Assembly: GCF_900142655.1 (NCBI RefSeq)
Contig: NZ_FRBQ01000013.1
Coordinates: forward strand, 1-64,000
Length of the DNA stretch: 64,000 bases
Reading direction: 5' to 3'
From: Phytopseudomonas punonensis
GTDB taxonomy: Bacteria > Pseudomonadota > Gammaproteobacteria > Pseudomonadales > Pseudomonadaceae
Under the pieces are notes generated by a model. The model had not been told where the DNA came from. It worked only from the letters and a program-made list of their open reading frames with translations, and did not search any database. Within the stretch, counting starts at the first letter, position 1. Every line of letters starts with the position of its first letter. The position numbers and the translations under genes were made by a program. Below are positions 1-7,666 of the stretch, one piece after another.

Positions 1-41
1 ACACCTCTCTATGGCGAGTATTCTCGCCCTAAATGGGTGTC
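1..41 (-). terminator. Candidate terminator hairpin after the lipoprotein gene
   Basis: GGCGAG (13-18) and CTCGCC (23-28) pair around a TATT loop, and ACACC (1-5) can pair with GGTGT (37-41) outside it. The structure lies just past the stop codon of the minus-strand lipoprotein gene. There is no clear T-tract and the window edge cuts the context, so the role is uncertain. Confidence 0.3.
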
Positions 42-46
42 CGGGA

Positions 47-346
47 TCAGTAGACCACTACATTGCAGCCGCCGCTGACCATGCCTGCCGAAAGCTTTCT
101 CTGAAAGGCGACGCGTTTGAAATCATTGCCTTTGAATGCGTCCTCTCCATTGACCTTCACCAGATATTCAGAGGGCTTGAAGGGGATGCTGCGAATGCAG
201 AAATCGGTTTTGACCGACTGTCCGTTCACCTGCCGATTCTCGCTCTGGCAACCAGGCTTGGCTGAGGCATAAGGCGCAGTTGATGACTGGCTCGCGCAGC
301 CGGCGAGCAAGGCCAAAGAAATGATGCAAAGCTGGATTCGAATCAT
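47..346 (-). CDS. Small secreted lipoprotein, function unknown
   Basis: A 99-residue protein with a lipoprotein signal: a short start, a hydrophobic run (residues 4-15) and a lipobox LLAGC with the lipidated cysteine at about residue 17. The mature part is small and polar with four further cysteines, which could form disulfides in the periplasm. I do not recognise the family. It belongs to the chromosomal flank left of the integrated elements, and the high GC of the coding part fits that. The antisense frame over the same bases has no such features and is a shadow. Confidence 0.7.
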   Translation of the reverse strand: MIRIQLCIISLALLAGCASQSSTAPYASAKPGCQSENRQVNGQSVKTDFCIRSIPFKPSEYLVKVNGEDAFKGNDFKRVAFQRKLSAGMVSGGCNVVVY

Positions 347-603
347 GAAAGTCCCTTTACGTATATTGAGTGCATAGCCCGATCAGCCTTGAGGCTTTAG
401 CAACAATCGCATGGCGTTTACGCGGTTGTGCTCGCCGGGCGGGAAAGATTAGCAAGGCACGAAGCAGCGTTCCCTGCTCTCTGTCGCACCCGGTTAATAA
501 TAGGCTTACTGACGGACCCGCAATGCGACAGGCTTTGATGCTTAGATCTATGGCTTGGCACCCTGATAGGCCGCGGACTTCCAAGCTACAGAGTTTTCAA
601 AAC
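347..603. other. Chromosomal spacer without a recognisable gene
   Basis: The open frames here (for example 357-584 minus and 370-693 plus) have no start signals, no recognisable protein features and run into the ssrA terminator or att site. I see nothing else in this stretch. Confidence 0.5.
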
Positions 604-611
604 CCCAAAGA

Positions 612-647
612 AAAACCCCTGACGTCCGCGAAGAAATCAGGGGTTTT
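612..647 (-). terminator. Original ssrA terminator, displaced from its gene
   Basis: AAAACCCCTGA (612-622) pairs with TCAGGGGTTTT (637-647), an 11-bp stem. It lies just beyond a copy of the ssrA 3' end and resembles the terminator that now follows intact ssrA (33168-33202). It is most simply the terminator ssrA had before the elements inserted. Confidence 0.7.
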
Positions 648-648
648 G

Positions 649-674
649 ATTTGGTGGAGCCGGGGGGATTTGAA
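649..674. repeat. attL: 26-bp copy of the ssrA 3' end
   Basis: The 26 bases starting ATTTGGTGGAGCCGG are identical at 649, 20894 and 33203. They include the encoded CCA end and part of the T arm of tmRNA. Here there is no upstream tmRNA body, so this is the attachment-site remnant at the left edge of element 1. Identity with the 33203 copy extends three more bases. Confidence 0.88.
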
Positions 675-710
675 CCCGCGTCCTGTCCCCTAATCTTGTG
701 ACGTATAGCT

Positions 711-733
711 AGGAGGCTGTCATATAGCTGTCA
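711..733. repeat. Left arm-type repeat of element 1
   Basis: A sequence beginning AGGAGGCTGTCATA recurs at 20794-20816 with two differences over 23 bases, near the other end of element 1. Such paired repeats close to att cores are typical binding sites for the N-terminal domain of tyrosine integrases or for accessory factors. The role is inferred from position. Confidence 0.5.
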
Positions 734-1129
734 TTTCGTGAACAGACATCCCCGAGCCACGGCATGCCTCTTAAGCCGTTTCGCTATATTTTTGTGGTTC
801 TTTGCTGCGTGGGGTGTGAAATCAGCAGACGCGTGCGCTGGATTAGCTGGCGTCGTCGGTGTTTGTGCGATTGGACTTGCCACACATTCAATGCTTTCGC
901 TTTTAAACTCCATTACGCTCAATCCAAAAACCGCAGCTGACAGCCTTCCCTGCTCCACGTAGAGCGCGTGGGAGTCTTGCGCAGATGTGAGCGACGATCT
1001 ATCCAGCGACATCATCCCATTATCTCTCGGATAAGGCTTAAACCGATCGCTAGATGGTTCTCCGTCAGTAAAATATTCCGGGTGAATCTGCCGGTATAAA
1101 ACTTCCGCTTCATCAGAAAGCTTTGTCAT
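731..1129 (-). CDS. Hypothetical cargo protein, second gene of a pair
   Basis: A 132-residue soluble protein without signal or membrane segments. The N-terminal half (about residues 8-78) carries a conserved-looking pattern, LYRQIHPEYF, then PSSDRFKPYPRD, then MSLDRSSLTSAQ and a short beta-rich stretch, which I remember from small proteins paired with a larger partner in mobile elements but cannot name. The C-terminal part is Ala/His/Lys-rich and looks disordered. The ATG lies one base after the stop of the 377-residue gene, so the two are surely co-transcribed and probably work together. It sits between attL and the integrase, a usual cargo position. Confidence 0.6.
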   Translation of the reverse strand: MTKLSDEAEVLYRQIHPEYFTDGEPSSDRFKPYPRDNGMMSLDRSSLTSAQDSHALYVEQGRLSAAVFGLSVMEFKSESIECVASPIAQTPTTPANPAHASADFTPHAAKNHKNIAKRLKRHAVARGCLFTK

Positions 1130-1130
1130 T

Positions 1131-2264
1131 TTAAGTCCTCGTCCGTGACGAAAATTCCTGTAGAAAACTGCTGTCGATAGATTCGAAGCTCATCGGGGTT
1201 ATTTCTTGAGTGTCGCTCAATGAAATTCCGTACATTTCTACCGATCCATCAGGTTGTATCTCTACAGAGTAATCCCAGTCATCCCATTCGAGTTCTATTA
1301 GGATTCCGCCGGTTTCGGACGGGTAAATTTTATATGCGTCTGCTGTTAGGGGAGTGATTGTGATGAAGTAACCCGCAGTTTCAATCGCCGTGGCAGATAG
1401 CCTTTCTCCCATGCCATCCATCCACCCTTTTTCTAGACTTGCTAAATGCTCAAGGCGGTCCAGCAATTTACGCTGCGCCGGGGAGATACTATCGATCAAC
1501 TCAACGTCAAAAATTTCAATCACGCTTCGGAGTTTGTTGTTGTGATCTAGTTCTATTGTTAGATCAAACTGAACATCCGAGTTAATGTTTCCGTCAAATT
1601 CGGAAATTATTCTTTCGGGGTCTAGGTTTAAGGATATATCACCATGCTGCTCTGTTCTTATTGTTATAGATCCAACCGAATCGGCAACCTGAGATCCTAG
1701 AAGTTTCCCTACCCCCTCAAATTTTGCTTCATATGTTTCACGTACATGTGTGATGAGATCTTTGCGTCTAGGTGCGTCAAAGTAAACAACATTACCGTTG
1801 GTGTCAGATGAACCCAGAAACTCAATCCTTTCCCCATCTTTTAATCGAGATCCAAATTTATTTAGTGCTCGGATGTGCTCGGATGATAGAGATTCGGGGA
1901 ATATACTATTGGCAGCATTGTCAATAAGTTTGACGATGTCCATATAAGAGTCTTGGACTATCGTTTCAATCTGGTCAGAGAATCCAGGTAGATTGACCTG
2001 AGTACTTTCTTTTCGCCAGTTTAGCTTAGGCATAGCGCTGCCTGGCTCCAAGGCGACTAAGTCGAAGCTTAGGCTCTTATCGAAACCGCGTGGCACTCTA
2101 ACATAGTTAGAATTCAGCTTCCGCCATTCGTCTTTTGCAAACGCAACGAGCAAGTCTCGGAAGGCAGGAAGATCTGCAAGAATGTCGACTGGAAGGCGTG
2201 TCCCATCGAATCTTTTGCCAACATACCTGAGCTGAAAATCTTTAGAGTCATCCATTGGTGACAC
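1131..2264 (-). CDS. Hypothetical cargo protein, first gene of a pair
   Basis: A 377-residue soluble protein, no signal peptide or membrane segment. The C-terminal third contains the pattern LEKGWMDGMGERLS followed by A..TAGYF, then a YPSETGGILIELEW beta-strand pair and a DGSVEMYG end. I associate this GW-DG-G plus P-GGI-EW pattern with small uncharacterised proteins of defence or toxin-antitoxin-like gene pairs, but no function can be assigned. Codon and base use are AT-richer than the integrase next to it (stretches of att/aaa/tct), pointing to a separate origin. It is coupled to the 132-residue gene downstream (one-base gap). Confidence 0.6.
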   Translation of the reverse strand: MSPMDDSKDFQLRYVGKRFDGTRLPVDILADLPAFRDLLVAFAKDEWRKLNSNYVRVPRGFDKSLSFDLVALEPGSAMPKLNWRKESTQVNLPGFSDQIETIVQDSYMDIVKLIDNAANSIFPESLSSEHIRALNKFGSRLKDGERIEFLGSSDTNGNVVYFDAPRRKDLITHVRETYEAKFEGVGKLLGSQVADSVGSITIRTEQHGDISLNLDPERIISEFDGNINSDVQFDLTIELDHNNKLRSVIEIFDVELIDSISPAQRKLLDRLEHLASLEKGWMDGMGERLSATAIETAGYFITITPLTADAYKIYPSETGGILIELEWDDWDYSVEIQPDGSVEMYGISLSDTQEITPMSFESIDSSFLQEFSSRTRT

Positions 2265-2342
2265 CTGATGGTCTATCCCTAAGTAATTGGAGCTTCATGC
2301 TTCAACAATTCCGTCGCACAGTGCCCGCGAAACTGCCCGAGT

Positions 2343-3518
2343 TCAAGAATTTTTTTCAGCTCCTTTAAGACCCAACCCTTCGCTGAATTGGTGCTCTGCT
2401 CGGGTCCCCGCAGTGTTATCGGCACTTGGCATCCATCGACCGTATACCCGTGCAATCATAGTCCAATCACTGTGCCCCAACTGCTTGGCCACCCACATAG
2501 GGTGTTCTCCCGCCGACAGCATCATCGAGGCGAAGGTGTGCCGGGTCTGATAGGGGCGTCGGTAGCGAACACCTGCCTTCTTCAGTGCGTGGGTCCACAT
2601 CGTCTTCCTTATGGGCTGGTCACCCGCCCAGCGCTGACAAGTGCGAGGGTTCTGGAAAACCTCAGCATAGGCCAGATAGGTGTAGGCCTTCTGCGCTTTG
2701 AGTGCAGCAAGAGCTGGTGCAAGCAGCTTGATGCTCCGCTTTCCTGCCACCGTCTTGGTCACTTCGGCCTTTCCGCTGGAAGCCTGTGTCATTGCCCGTG
2801 AGACATGCACCTCCCCGCGTAGCCAGTCGACATCTCCCCAGTCAAGCGCCACTAACTCGCTGGTGCGCATGCCTGTCCAAAAAGCGAACTGCACCAGGTT
2901 GCAGGCCTGACCTTCGAGCGCTGCCAGAATGGTTCGCTGCTCCTCTGGAGAGAACGGGTCGACGTCGTCATCCTTCACCAGACCCTTGCGCGCATATGTC
3001 CAGCCTGCCAGCGGGTTGGTCTCCACCAGCTCTTCGTCCACCGCATCGTTCAGTGCCGACCGCAGGCAGCTCTGTATATTGCTCAAGGTCTTGTTGCTGA
3101 CATGCAGGGTATCGAGCCAATCGCGCACCGTCTTACGTTTTAGGTCGATCACCATGACGGTACCAAGGGCTGGCACCAGGCGCAGTTCTACAATCTTCCT
3201 ATAACCCTCGTAGGTGCTGCTGGAAACGTGCTGCTTCTTGCTGGTCAGCCAGCGGGTTAGGAAGCCAGCCACGTTTTCCCGGCAAGCCTCTGGCGCGAAC
3301 CTTGCTGCACGCGGGGAGCCTGGGAAGGTAGCTGAATAATCAAAGATGCCTGTGGCGATGGCATGCTCAATAGCAATTTTGTGCCGTTCGGCGAGTTTTA
3401 GATTAGTGGCGGTGGGCTTGAGCGAGAGGCGCTCACGGCACCTAACCCCACGGTACATGAACGTGACTTCGATACTCGAGTCCGAGACTGCCCGAACTCC
3501 CCGCCCATCTCTACCCAT
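2343..3518 (-). CDS. Tyrosine-recombinase integrase of element 1 (DUF3596 type)
   Basis: A 391-residue phage-type integrase. The first ~65 residues match the DUF3596 arm-binding domain (pattern SIEVTFMYRGVRCRERLSLKPT and FDYSATFPGSP). A SAM-like core-binding domain follows (about 80-170), then the catalytic domain with R in TGMRTSELVALDW, the H-x-x-R region RPYQTRHTFAS, LGH and the nucleophile tyrosine in ARVYGRW. Length and motifs are complete, so it should be active. It would recombine the ssrA 3' end site (649) with the element's copy. The gene starts inside the excisionase gene upstream, an arrangement common in lambdoid-type integrase modules. Confidence 0.93.
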   Translation of the reverse strand: MGRDGRGVRAVSDSSIEVTFMYRGVRCRERLSLKPTATNLKLAERHKIAIEHAIATGIFDYSATFPGSPRAARFAPEACRENVAGFLTRWLTSKKQHVSSSTYEGYRKIVELRLVPALGTVMVIDLKRKTVRDWLDTLHVSNKTLSNIQSCLRSALNDAVDEELVETNPLAGWTYARKGLVKDDDVDPFSPEEQRTILAALEGQACNLVQFAFWTGMRTSELVALDWGDVDWLRGEVHVSRAMTQASSGKAEVTKTVAGKRSIKLLAPALAALKAQKAYTYLAYAEVFQNPRTCQRWAGDQPIRKTMWTHALKKAGVRYRRPYQTRHTFASMMLSAGEHPMWVAKQLGHSDWTMIARVYGRWMPSADNTAGTRAEHQFSEGLGLKGAEKNS

Positions 3519-3673
3519 GATTCATATCCCTCTACATCGATTAAAACCCGGCCATCTGGGGCCTTGATCCATATTTCTCCGAGCCGCCAAATTCCGTCGC
3601 GAAGCTTTGAGCGGATAGCGTCTTCGGAGTAGCCAGACGCGCTGGCAAACTTTCTGATGGTTACGTAGCGCAT
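3398..3673 (-). CDS. Excisionase-like directionality factor
   Basis: A 91-residue protein whose first ~60 residues (MRYVTIRKFASASGYSEDAI...RDGIW...IWIKAPDGRVLIDVEGYESWV) have the winged-helix pattern of excisionases that sit in front of DUF3596 integrases. It would bend the att DNA and switch the integrase to excision. Its last ~40 codons overlap the integrase start in another frame, so the two are translated from one message. The overlap part has little family character, and the functional core is the N-terminal two thirds. Confidence 0.75.
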   Translation of the reverse strand: MRYVTIRKFASASGYSEDAIRSKLRDGIWRLGEIWIKAPDGRVLIDVEGYESWVEMGGEFGQSRTRVSKSRSCTVGLGAVSASRSSPPPLI

Positions 3674-4004
3674 ATGTCGTTATTCCTGACTGATCAGGAT
3701 TTGTGATTGCGCGCAAGGTGGCGTATCTGCCCGTTGACTCCGGCTTGCTGGAAAAGTGTTGGCTTCCGGCTTTTTCGCGAGTTCCTGCTTGTGCAGGCAG
3801 CGGTTAACTTTGGTTTTGGTCATTTCCGAGTCCCCTTCAACTACACGGCTAGCCTATGGGCGGCTGCCCCGCGTGTGTTTCGCTTTCAAGCAACAAAAGC
3901 GACGGAAATTAAAAGTCTGGTAATTCCCTGTCAGGGGGATGGACGAGGCCATGCGGGCTGACGCAGTCAGATTGCTGCTTGCTCTCTGAAACCCAAGGAC
4001 AACC
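3674..4004. other. Intergenic region upstream of the excisionase, no gene seen
   Basis: About 330 bases. It contains the palindrome CTGATCAG near 3689, a possible operator in front of the excisionase/integrase message. The open frame 3707-3961 plus has no Shine-Dalgarno site and an unprotein-like composition. Confidence 0.4.
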
Positions 4005-4370
4005 TCAGGTTTGATGCAGCCTTTTCTGCTCGTAGGCGATGCGGTTCATTACGCAAACTGGAATTGCAAACCCTTGGATATTTGTTTTGAGGGTTTCGCA
4101 GCCGTCTTCGACGATTCCGCAGGGCACTCCCCGCCGGAAACGCATTCCCCTCCCGATGTAATTGCGCAGGATGATTTCCCAGGATTCGTCGTCGTAATAG
4201 AAGCCCGTGATCTCAGCCCACTTGGCCGTAACGCCGCTTCCAACGAGTCCTTCAGATGTCAGGCAGAAAATTTCTACTTGGTTGCCCTGTGTGACAGGTA
4301 CGGCGTATATCCGGCCGTTCGGTGCTACAGGGGGGAACGTCTGTCCGTTGCCGAGGTGACGAAATTCCAT
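4005..4370 (-). CDS. Hypothetical protein
   Basis: About 121 residues from the ATG at 4370 (MEFRHLGNGQTF...). An upstream ATG at 4430 would add 20 residues of poor quality. The protein alternates short hydrophobic strands (IYAVPV, VEIFCLTSEGLVGSG, EITGFYYDDESWEIILR) and looks like a small beta-rich soluble domain with five cysteines. I do not recognise it. It lies alone, convergent with nothing, between the integration module and the ribbon-helix-helix gene. Confidence 0.45.
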   Translation of the reverse strand: MEFRHLGNGQTFPPVAPNGRIYAVPVTQGNQVEIFCLTSEGLVGSGVTAKWAEITGFYYDDESWEIILRNYIGRGMRFRRGVPCGIVEDGCETLKTNIQGFAIPVCVMNRIAYEQKRLHQT

Positions 4371-4485
4371 GGTGGCGCTCCGCATGCATGAGGTTGCATA
4401 ACACCCTATGTCAGGGGCTGGAAAACCCAAGCCGGCCCATATCGCAGGCTTATGCCATTGGGCTTCCTGGGGGCGTTAGTAAGGT

Positions 4486-4641
4486 GTGGAAATTACCCGC
4501 ATCGGTTTGCTGGCGGCAGCTGTAGCTCTTCTGGTTGGGTGTTCTGGCACACCACAGGCAGGTTACGGTCGTGCAGCTTCCGCAGCGGTCGTTCTTTTGA
4601 GGTGTACACATAAGGAGCCCCAGCAAGGGCTATGGAGATGA
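4486..4641 (+). CDS. Candidate tiny lipoprotein
   Basis: A GTG-started frame of about 51 codons reads MEITRIGLLAAAVALLLVGC as its first 20 residues: a short start, a strongly hydrophobic segment and a lipobox (LVGC), followed by an Ala/Gly-rich tail. This is the look of entericidin- or lysis-type small lipoproteins. Against it: no good Shine-Dalgarno site before the GTG and a weakly composed C-terminus. No other gene occupies this 370-base gap. Confidence 0.35.
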   Translation: MEITRIGLLAAAVALLVGCSGTPQAGYGRAASAAVVLLRCTHKEPQQGLWR

Positions 4642-4743
4642 TTAAAAAGAAAATAAATTGATTCTTAAAAGAAAATATATAGAGTTGTTTCTAGAGGCCG
4701 GCGTGACGCCATGTGATCGGCACACACCCTAGAGGACAACACA

Positions 4744-5385
4744 ATGAGCGATTTCCTTAAGAAGCTTGAAGCGAAACACAAGAAGACCTCAGCCACGGAA
4801 ACGATGACTATCCGCGTGACCGCTGAAGAGGATGCTGCCATCAAGGAGCTGGCGAATTTTTATGAATGCACTAGGCAAGATCTGATCCATGACCTGATCA
4901 CTGAGTATTTGCTGCCCGCGTGGAAGCAACTGGAGAGCGAAAGCACATCTGTTGACGTTGTTCCGCCTCAACATGCACAGGACAAGCAGCACTACTACGT
5001 CTTGAACACCAACAAGGTGCATGACGTCGCTGACCACGATTACATGCTGAGAGACGGTGTGGCTGCTGCCTTTGAGGATGGCTACAAGGAGAAGATCAAC
5101 CGCTTTAAAACTGGCGACACAATTTTCCTGTATGAGTCTGGGAAAGGCATCGTTGCCTTTGGTACGGCTGATGGTGTTACCCAGAAAGCGCCTCATTATG
5201 GGAAGCCAGATAAGACACATTTCCAGAAGCTGAACGGATTCAAAAAACTGGAAAAACCACTGTCCCCCAAAGACATCTGCCGTGTTCTCGAGCGGAACAT
5301 CAAATTCGTACAAACCCTTACGTACCTAACTGATGGAGAAACGCTGCTAGCCGACCTCCACAAGCAGCTCAAGCAGAAAGCTTAA
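4744..5385 (+). CDS. Ribbon-helix-helix protein fused to an EVE/PUA-like domain
   Basis: A 213-residue protein in two parts. Residues ~18-60 (TMTIRVTAEEDAAIKELANF...TRQDLIHDLITEYL) look like a ribbon-helix-helix DNA-binding unit. Residues ~80-150 (HYYVLNTNKV..., FEDGYKEKI, FKTGDTIFLYESGKGIVAFG) have the layout of EVE/PUA-like domains, which bind modified bases or small nucleotides. A Lys-rich C-terminal helix ends it. The gene has its own rho-independent terminator and an AT-rich upstream region, so it is a single-gene unit. A role in sensing modified DNA for the restriction-like genes of this element is possible but is inference. Confidence 0.6.
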   Translation: MSDFLKKLEAKHKKTSATETMTIRVTAEEDAAIKELANFYECTRQDLIHDLITEYLLPAWKQLESESTSVDVVPPQHAQDKQHYYVLNTNKVHDVADHDYMLRDGVAAAFEDGYKEKINRFKTGDTIFLYESGKGIVAFGTADGVTQKAPHYGKPDKTHFQKLNGFKKLEKPLSPKDICRVLERNIKFVQTLTYLTDGETLLADLHKQLKQKA

Positions 5386-5394
5386 CCATCGCGC

Positions 5395-5419
5395 AACCCC
5401 GTCACCCGCGGGGTTTTTT
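5395..5419 (+). terminator. Rho-independent terminator
   Basis: AACCCCG (5395-5401) pairs with CGGGGTT (5409-5415), followed by a run of T to 5419. It closes the ribbon-helix-helix/EVE gene. Confidence 0.85.
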
Positions 5420-5459
5420 ATGCATACAATTCATCCGTCCACCTTGGGTATGCCTTAGC

Positions 5460-5550
5460 TGATACGTCCGAGGGCAATGTTTTTCTGGTGTTTACTTTTA
5501 TAAATAACGGTCTAAGTGATACGTTTAAAAATCACCACCCAAACTGATAC
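5460..5550 (+). promoter_or_regulatory. Three TGATAC repeats before the serine recombinase gene
   Basis: TGATAC occurs at 5460, 5518 and 5545, the first two extended to TGATACGT. The stretch lies directly upstream of the recombinase start and is AT-rich. It may hold binding subsites for that recombinase and its promoter, but the copies are short and I cannot define a complete res site. Confidence 0.35.
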
Positions 5551-5565
5551 ACGAAAGGAAATCTC

Positions 5566-6183
5566 ATGTTCGTTCGCGCCTACCTTCGTGCATCCACTGC
5601 GGAGCAAGACGCCAGTCGTGCCCGTAACTCTCTGCAGCAGTTCGCTGCTGGCCATGGCAAGGCCATTGCCGCGCAGTACATCGAGAACGCCAGTGGGGCC
5701 AGGGCTGACCGGCCGGAGCTGTTGAGGCTGCTAGCTGATGCCCATAGAGGTGACGTGTTACTGCTTGAGAGTATTGACCGGCTCTCACGGCTGCCGGTGG
5801 CTGATTGGCAGGCGCTTAAGGCTGCGATTGATTCCAAGGGACTGCGCATCGTCGCCTTGGATCTGCCGACCAGCCACCAAGGCATGAGAGAAACGGCAGG
5901 TGATGAGTTCACTGACCGAATGCTGGCAGCTATCAACGGCATGATGATCGAGATGATGGCGGCTATTGCGCGGAAGGACTATGAGCAGCGTCGGGAGCGC
6001 CAGGCGCAGGGCATTCAGAGGGCAAAAGCTTCCGGCGCTTACAAAGGTCGGCCTGCTGACAAGGGGCTGCATCAGCGCGTTGGTGAGCTGCTCGGCGCTG
6101 GTCTGGGGATTCGGGCGACCGCTCGCCATGCAGGGTGCAGTACCACCACGGTGCTTAAAATCCGCGATCAAATAACCGAGTGA
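5566..6183 (+). CDS. Serine recombinase of the resolvase/invertase family
   Basis: A 205-residue small serine recombinase. The catalytic domain begins FVRAYLRASTAEQDASRAR, with the nucleophile serine at residue 10 in the usual Y-R-x-ST-x-x-Q context, and goes on through LLLESIDRLSRL and the long helix E (about 115-145). A short Hin-like helix-turn-helix domain ends it (GRPADKGLHQRV...GIRATARHAGCSTTTVLKI). Length is normal. It has an ATG with AAGGAA upstream. It may resolve or invert DNA of the element, but no invertible segment with clear inverted sites is visible nearby. Three TGATAC repeats upstream may be its sites. Confidence 0.9.
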   Translation: MFVRAYLRASTAEQDASRARNSLQQFAAGHGKAIAAQYIENASGARADRPELLRLLADAHRGDVLLLESIDRLSRLPVADWQALKAAIDSKGLRIVALDLPTSHQGMRETAGDEFTDRMLAAINGMMIEMMAAIARKDYEQRRERQAQGIQRAKASGAYKGRPADKGLHQRVGELLGAGLGIRATARHAGCSTTTVLKIRDQITE

Positions 6184-6295
6184 CGACGCGATTTGACGTG
6201 TTGTCGGGCAGCAGTGAGATTCGCATGAAACTTACCCAGGCTGCGAAGCAGACCGTATCCGCCGCCTGGGGAGAACTCTGACCACCTGGCGTGAA

Positions 6296-6649
6296 CTAGC
6301 TCGCCTTACGGCCCAGGCGACGGCGCAGCGCTCGAATCATCCTGGCGCGCATGAGAACGGTTGCGACTGACACCGCAAGCGCTATACCGCCCACCAGTTC
6401 GCCGAAACGGACGAACGCAACGATGTTCACCAGGGCGAGAACCATAAGGCCGTAGAACTCGGCATTGGCCTTGCCGGCAGCCAGAGCCTGATGCTCGGTC
6501 AGCATCCACTTCGGCGATAGGCAGAAAGGGCATACGGACGACTCCGGGGCACGGCCGCCCACGGGTATTCCGCTGATGTAGAACGGCGCGCTGGTGATCA
6601 CCTTCGGAACCATCATCTTCTTGCAGCACTGGCACTCAACTTTGCTCAT
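6296..6649 (-). CDS. Zinc-ribbon membrane protein, unknown
   Basis: About 117 residues from the ATG at 6649 (MSKVECQCCKKMMVPK). An upstream ATG adds nine residues. The N-terminal part has CxCC and CPFC pairs, a likely zinc ribbon facing the cytoplasm. Two hydrophobic segments follow (about 68-85 AEFYGLMVLALVNIVAFV and 88-105), then an Arg-rich tail (RARMIRALRRRLGRK). The function is unknown. It is the first of two small membrane-protein genes on the minus strand between the recombinase and the repeat array. Confidence 0.65.
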   Translation of the reverse strand: MSKVECQCCKKMMVPKVITSAPFYISGIPVGGRAPESSVCPFCLSPKWMLTEHQALAAGKANAEFYGLMVLALVNIVAFVRFGELVGGIALAVSVATVLMRARMIRALRRRLGRKAS

Positions 6650-6746
6650 GACGTGAACCTGCTGGACTTGGCACATGCCAGAACCTTATCCAAGCCCTGG
6701 CGAATCCCAAGCGACCGTCATGCGGGTCTGCCGGTGTGCTGCAAAA

Positions 6747-6866
6747 TCACTCGGTGTGATTTTTCTTGTCGAGATGATCCGCGACCTTATAGCCAATCAC
6801 CGCTACCACTCCCAACGTGCCGACCACGCCGATGACCGCGTAAACCAGTAGCTCAATCGAGTCCAT
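6747..6866 (-). CDS. 39-residue single-pass membrane peptide
   Basis: The start at 6866 (MDSIELLVYAVIGVVGTLGV...) is preceded by AAGGAG six bases away, which decides against the longer reading from 7025. The product is one hydrophobic helix with acidic N-terminus and a Lys/His-rich C-terminal tail (DHLDKKNHTE). It is too short to assign. Tiny membrane peptides of this kind can be toxins, holin-like or regulators of a membrane partner. The neighbour downstream is the zinc-ribbon membrane protein. Confidence 0.55.
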   Translation of the reverse strand: MDSIELLVYAVIGVVGTLGVVAVIGYKVADHLDKKNHTE

Positions 6867-7116
6867 GTCTTGCTCCTTCTGGGCTGAAAACTTGCACTGA
6901 ATCCAGCTTCTCATCTGCTGTGCCAATCCCAAGGACTTCATCCTCCTGAAGTCCCTTTTCCGTCGGCTCTTGGGTGACTGAATTCCAAAGCGACCAGCGC
7001 ACCGCTTATATCCGCTTCGCGACACGTTTCAAAAAAGCATGCTCACACCACCTCTCTTGCTTATGGGAGTCTGACGGTTCACCTCACATAGAGGAAATCA
7101 GTCGATTCTGCCTAAG

Positions 7117-7345
7117 GGGTGAAGTTAAGGGGTGAAAGTGGCTGAATGCGTCGTCTTTAAAGGCTTGGAGCCGTTTCACCTCTTCGGTTACAGGGCAGCG
7201 GCTGTAGTGAAGAGGTGAAGTCATGGGCCGAGGAGGCGGAATCAAGGGGTGAAGTGAAGGGGTGGAAGTGTCTGAAAGCTCCGTTCTTAAAGGCTTTAAG
7301 CCGTTTCACCTCTTCGGGTAAAGGGTGTAGTGAAGAGGTGAAGCC
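7117..7345. repeat. Two 130-bp tandem units with 11-bp inverted repeats (iteron-like)
   Basis: The unit starting AAGGGGTGAAGT repeats with a 130-bp step. Each unit carries a perfect 11-bp inverted repeat, TTCACCTCTTC with GAAGAGGTGAA (7175-7185 with 7209-7219; 7305-7315 with 7332-7342), and shares TTAAAGGCTT and AGCCGTTTCACC. GGGGTGAA or GGGGTGT motifs continue to about 7430. No protein is encoded here. It looks like a replication origin or multi-site operator of the element. From 7431 to 7666 I see nothing except a repeated GGCARATGACGAC (7503, 7565). Confidence 0.6.
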
Positions 7346-7666
7346 ATGGGGGAAGGGGTGAAGGGGTGAAACCAAGGGGTGTTGTATAGGGGTGTTGTCG
7401 TCTAGGTAAGGGGTGTCGTGAAGGGGTGTCGTGGCTGTAACCCGCATGGTTGCTGCGTTTCTGACTGAATTATCCCATGATCCGTGATGGCAACGGCAGA
7501 TCGACGGCAGATGACGACTGAGCGTCAGGGAAATTCGTCAGGTGCACGCCGTGACAGCGGATGGTCGGCAAATGACGACGCGCATGCTGCTGGCTGGGGC
7601 AGCGTCTGTAAGGTGGTCTTTAGGGCAGGGTAAACCGCCCTGAAGAAGCCTGGGTTTTGTAGGAAG

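Noticed and set aside
649..680. tRNA gene suggested by the T-arm-like sequence at 649 and 20894
   Set aside because: Only the 3' end of ssrA is present; no acceptor partner, D arm or anticodon arm upstream. They are att copies.
370..693. 107-codon open frame across the left att site
   Set aside because: Runs through the ssrA terminator and att core; no ribosome site.
3707..3961. 84-codon open frame upstream of the excisionase
   Set aside because: No Shine-Dalgarno site, odd composition, sits in the control region.
7117..7430. CRISPR array in the repeat region
   Set aside because: Units are 130 bp, only two, with unequal short motifs and no repeat-spacer regularity; no cas genes.
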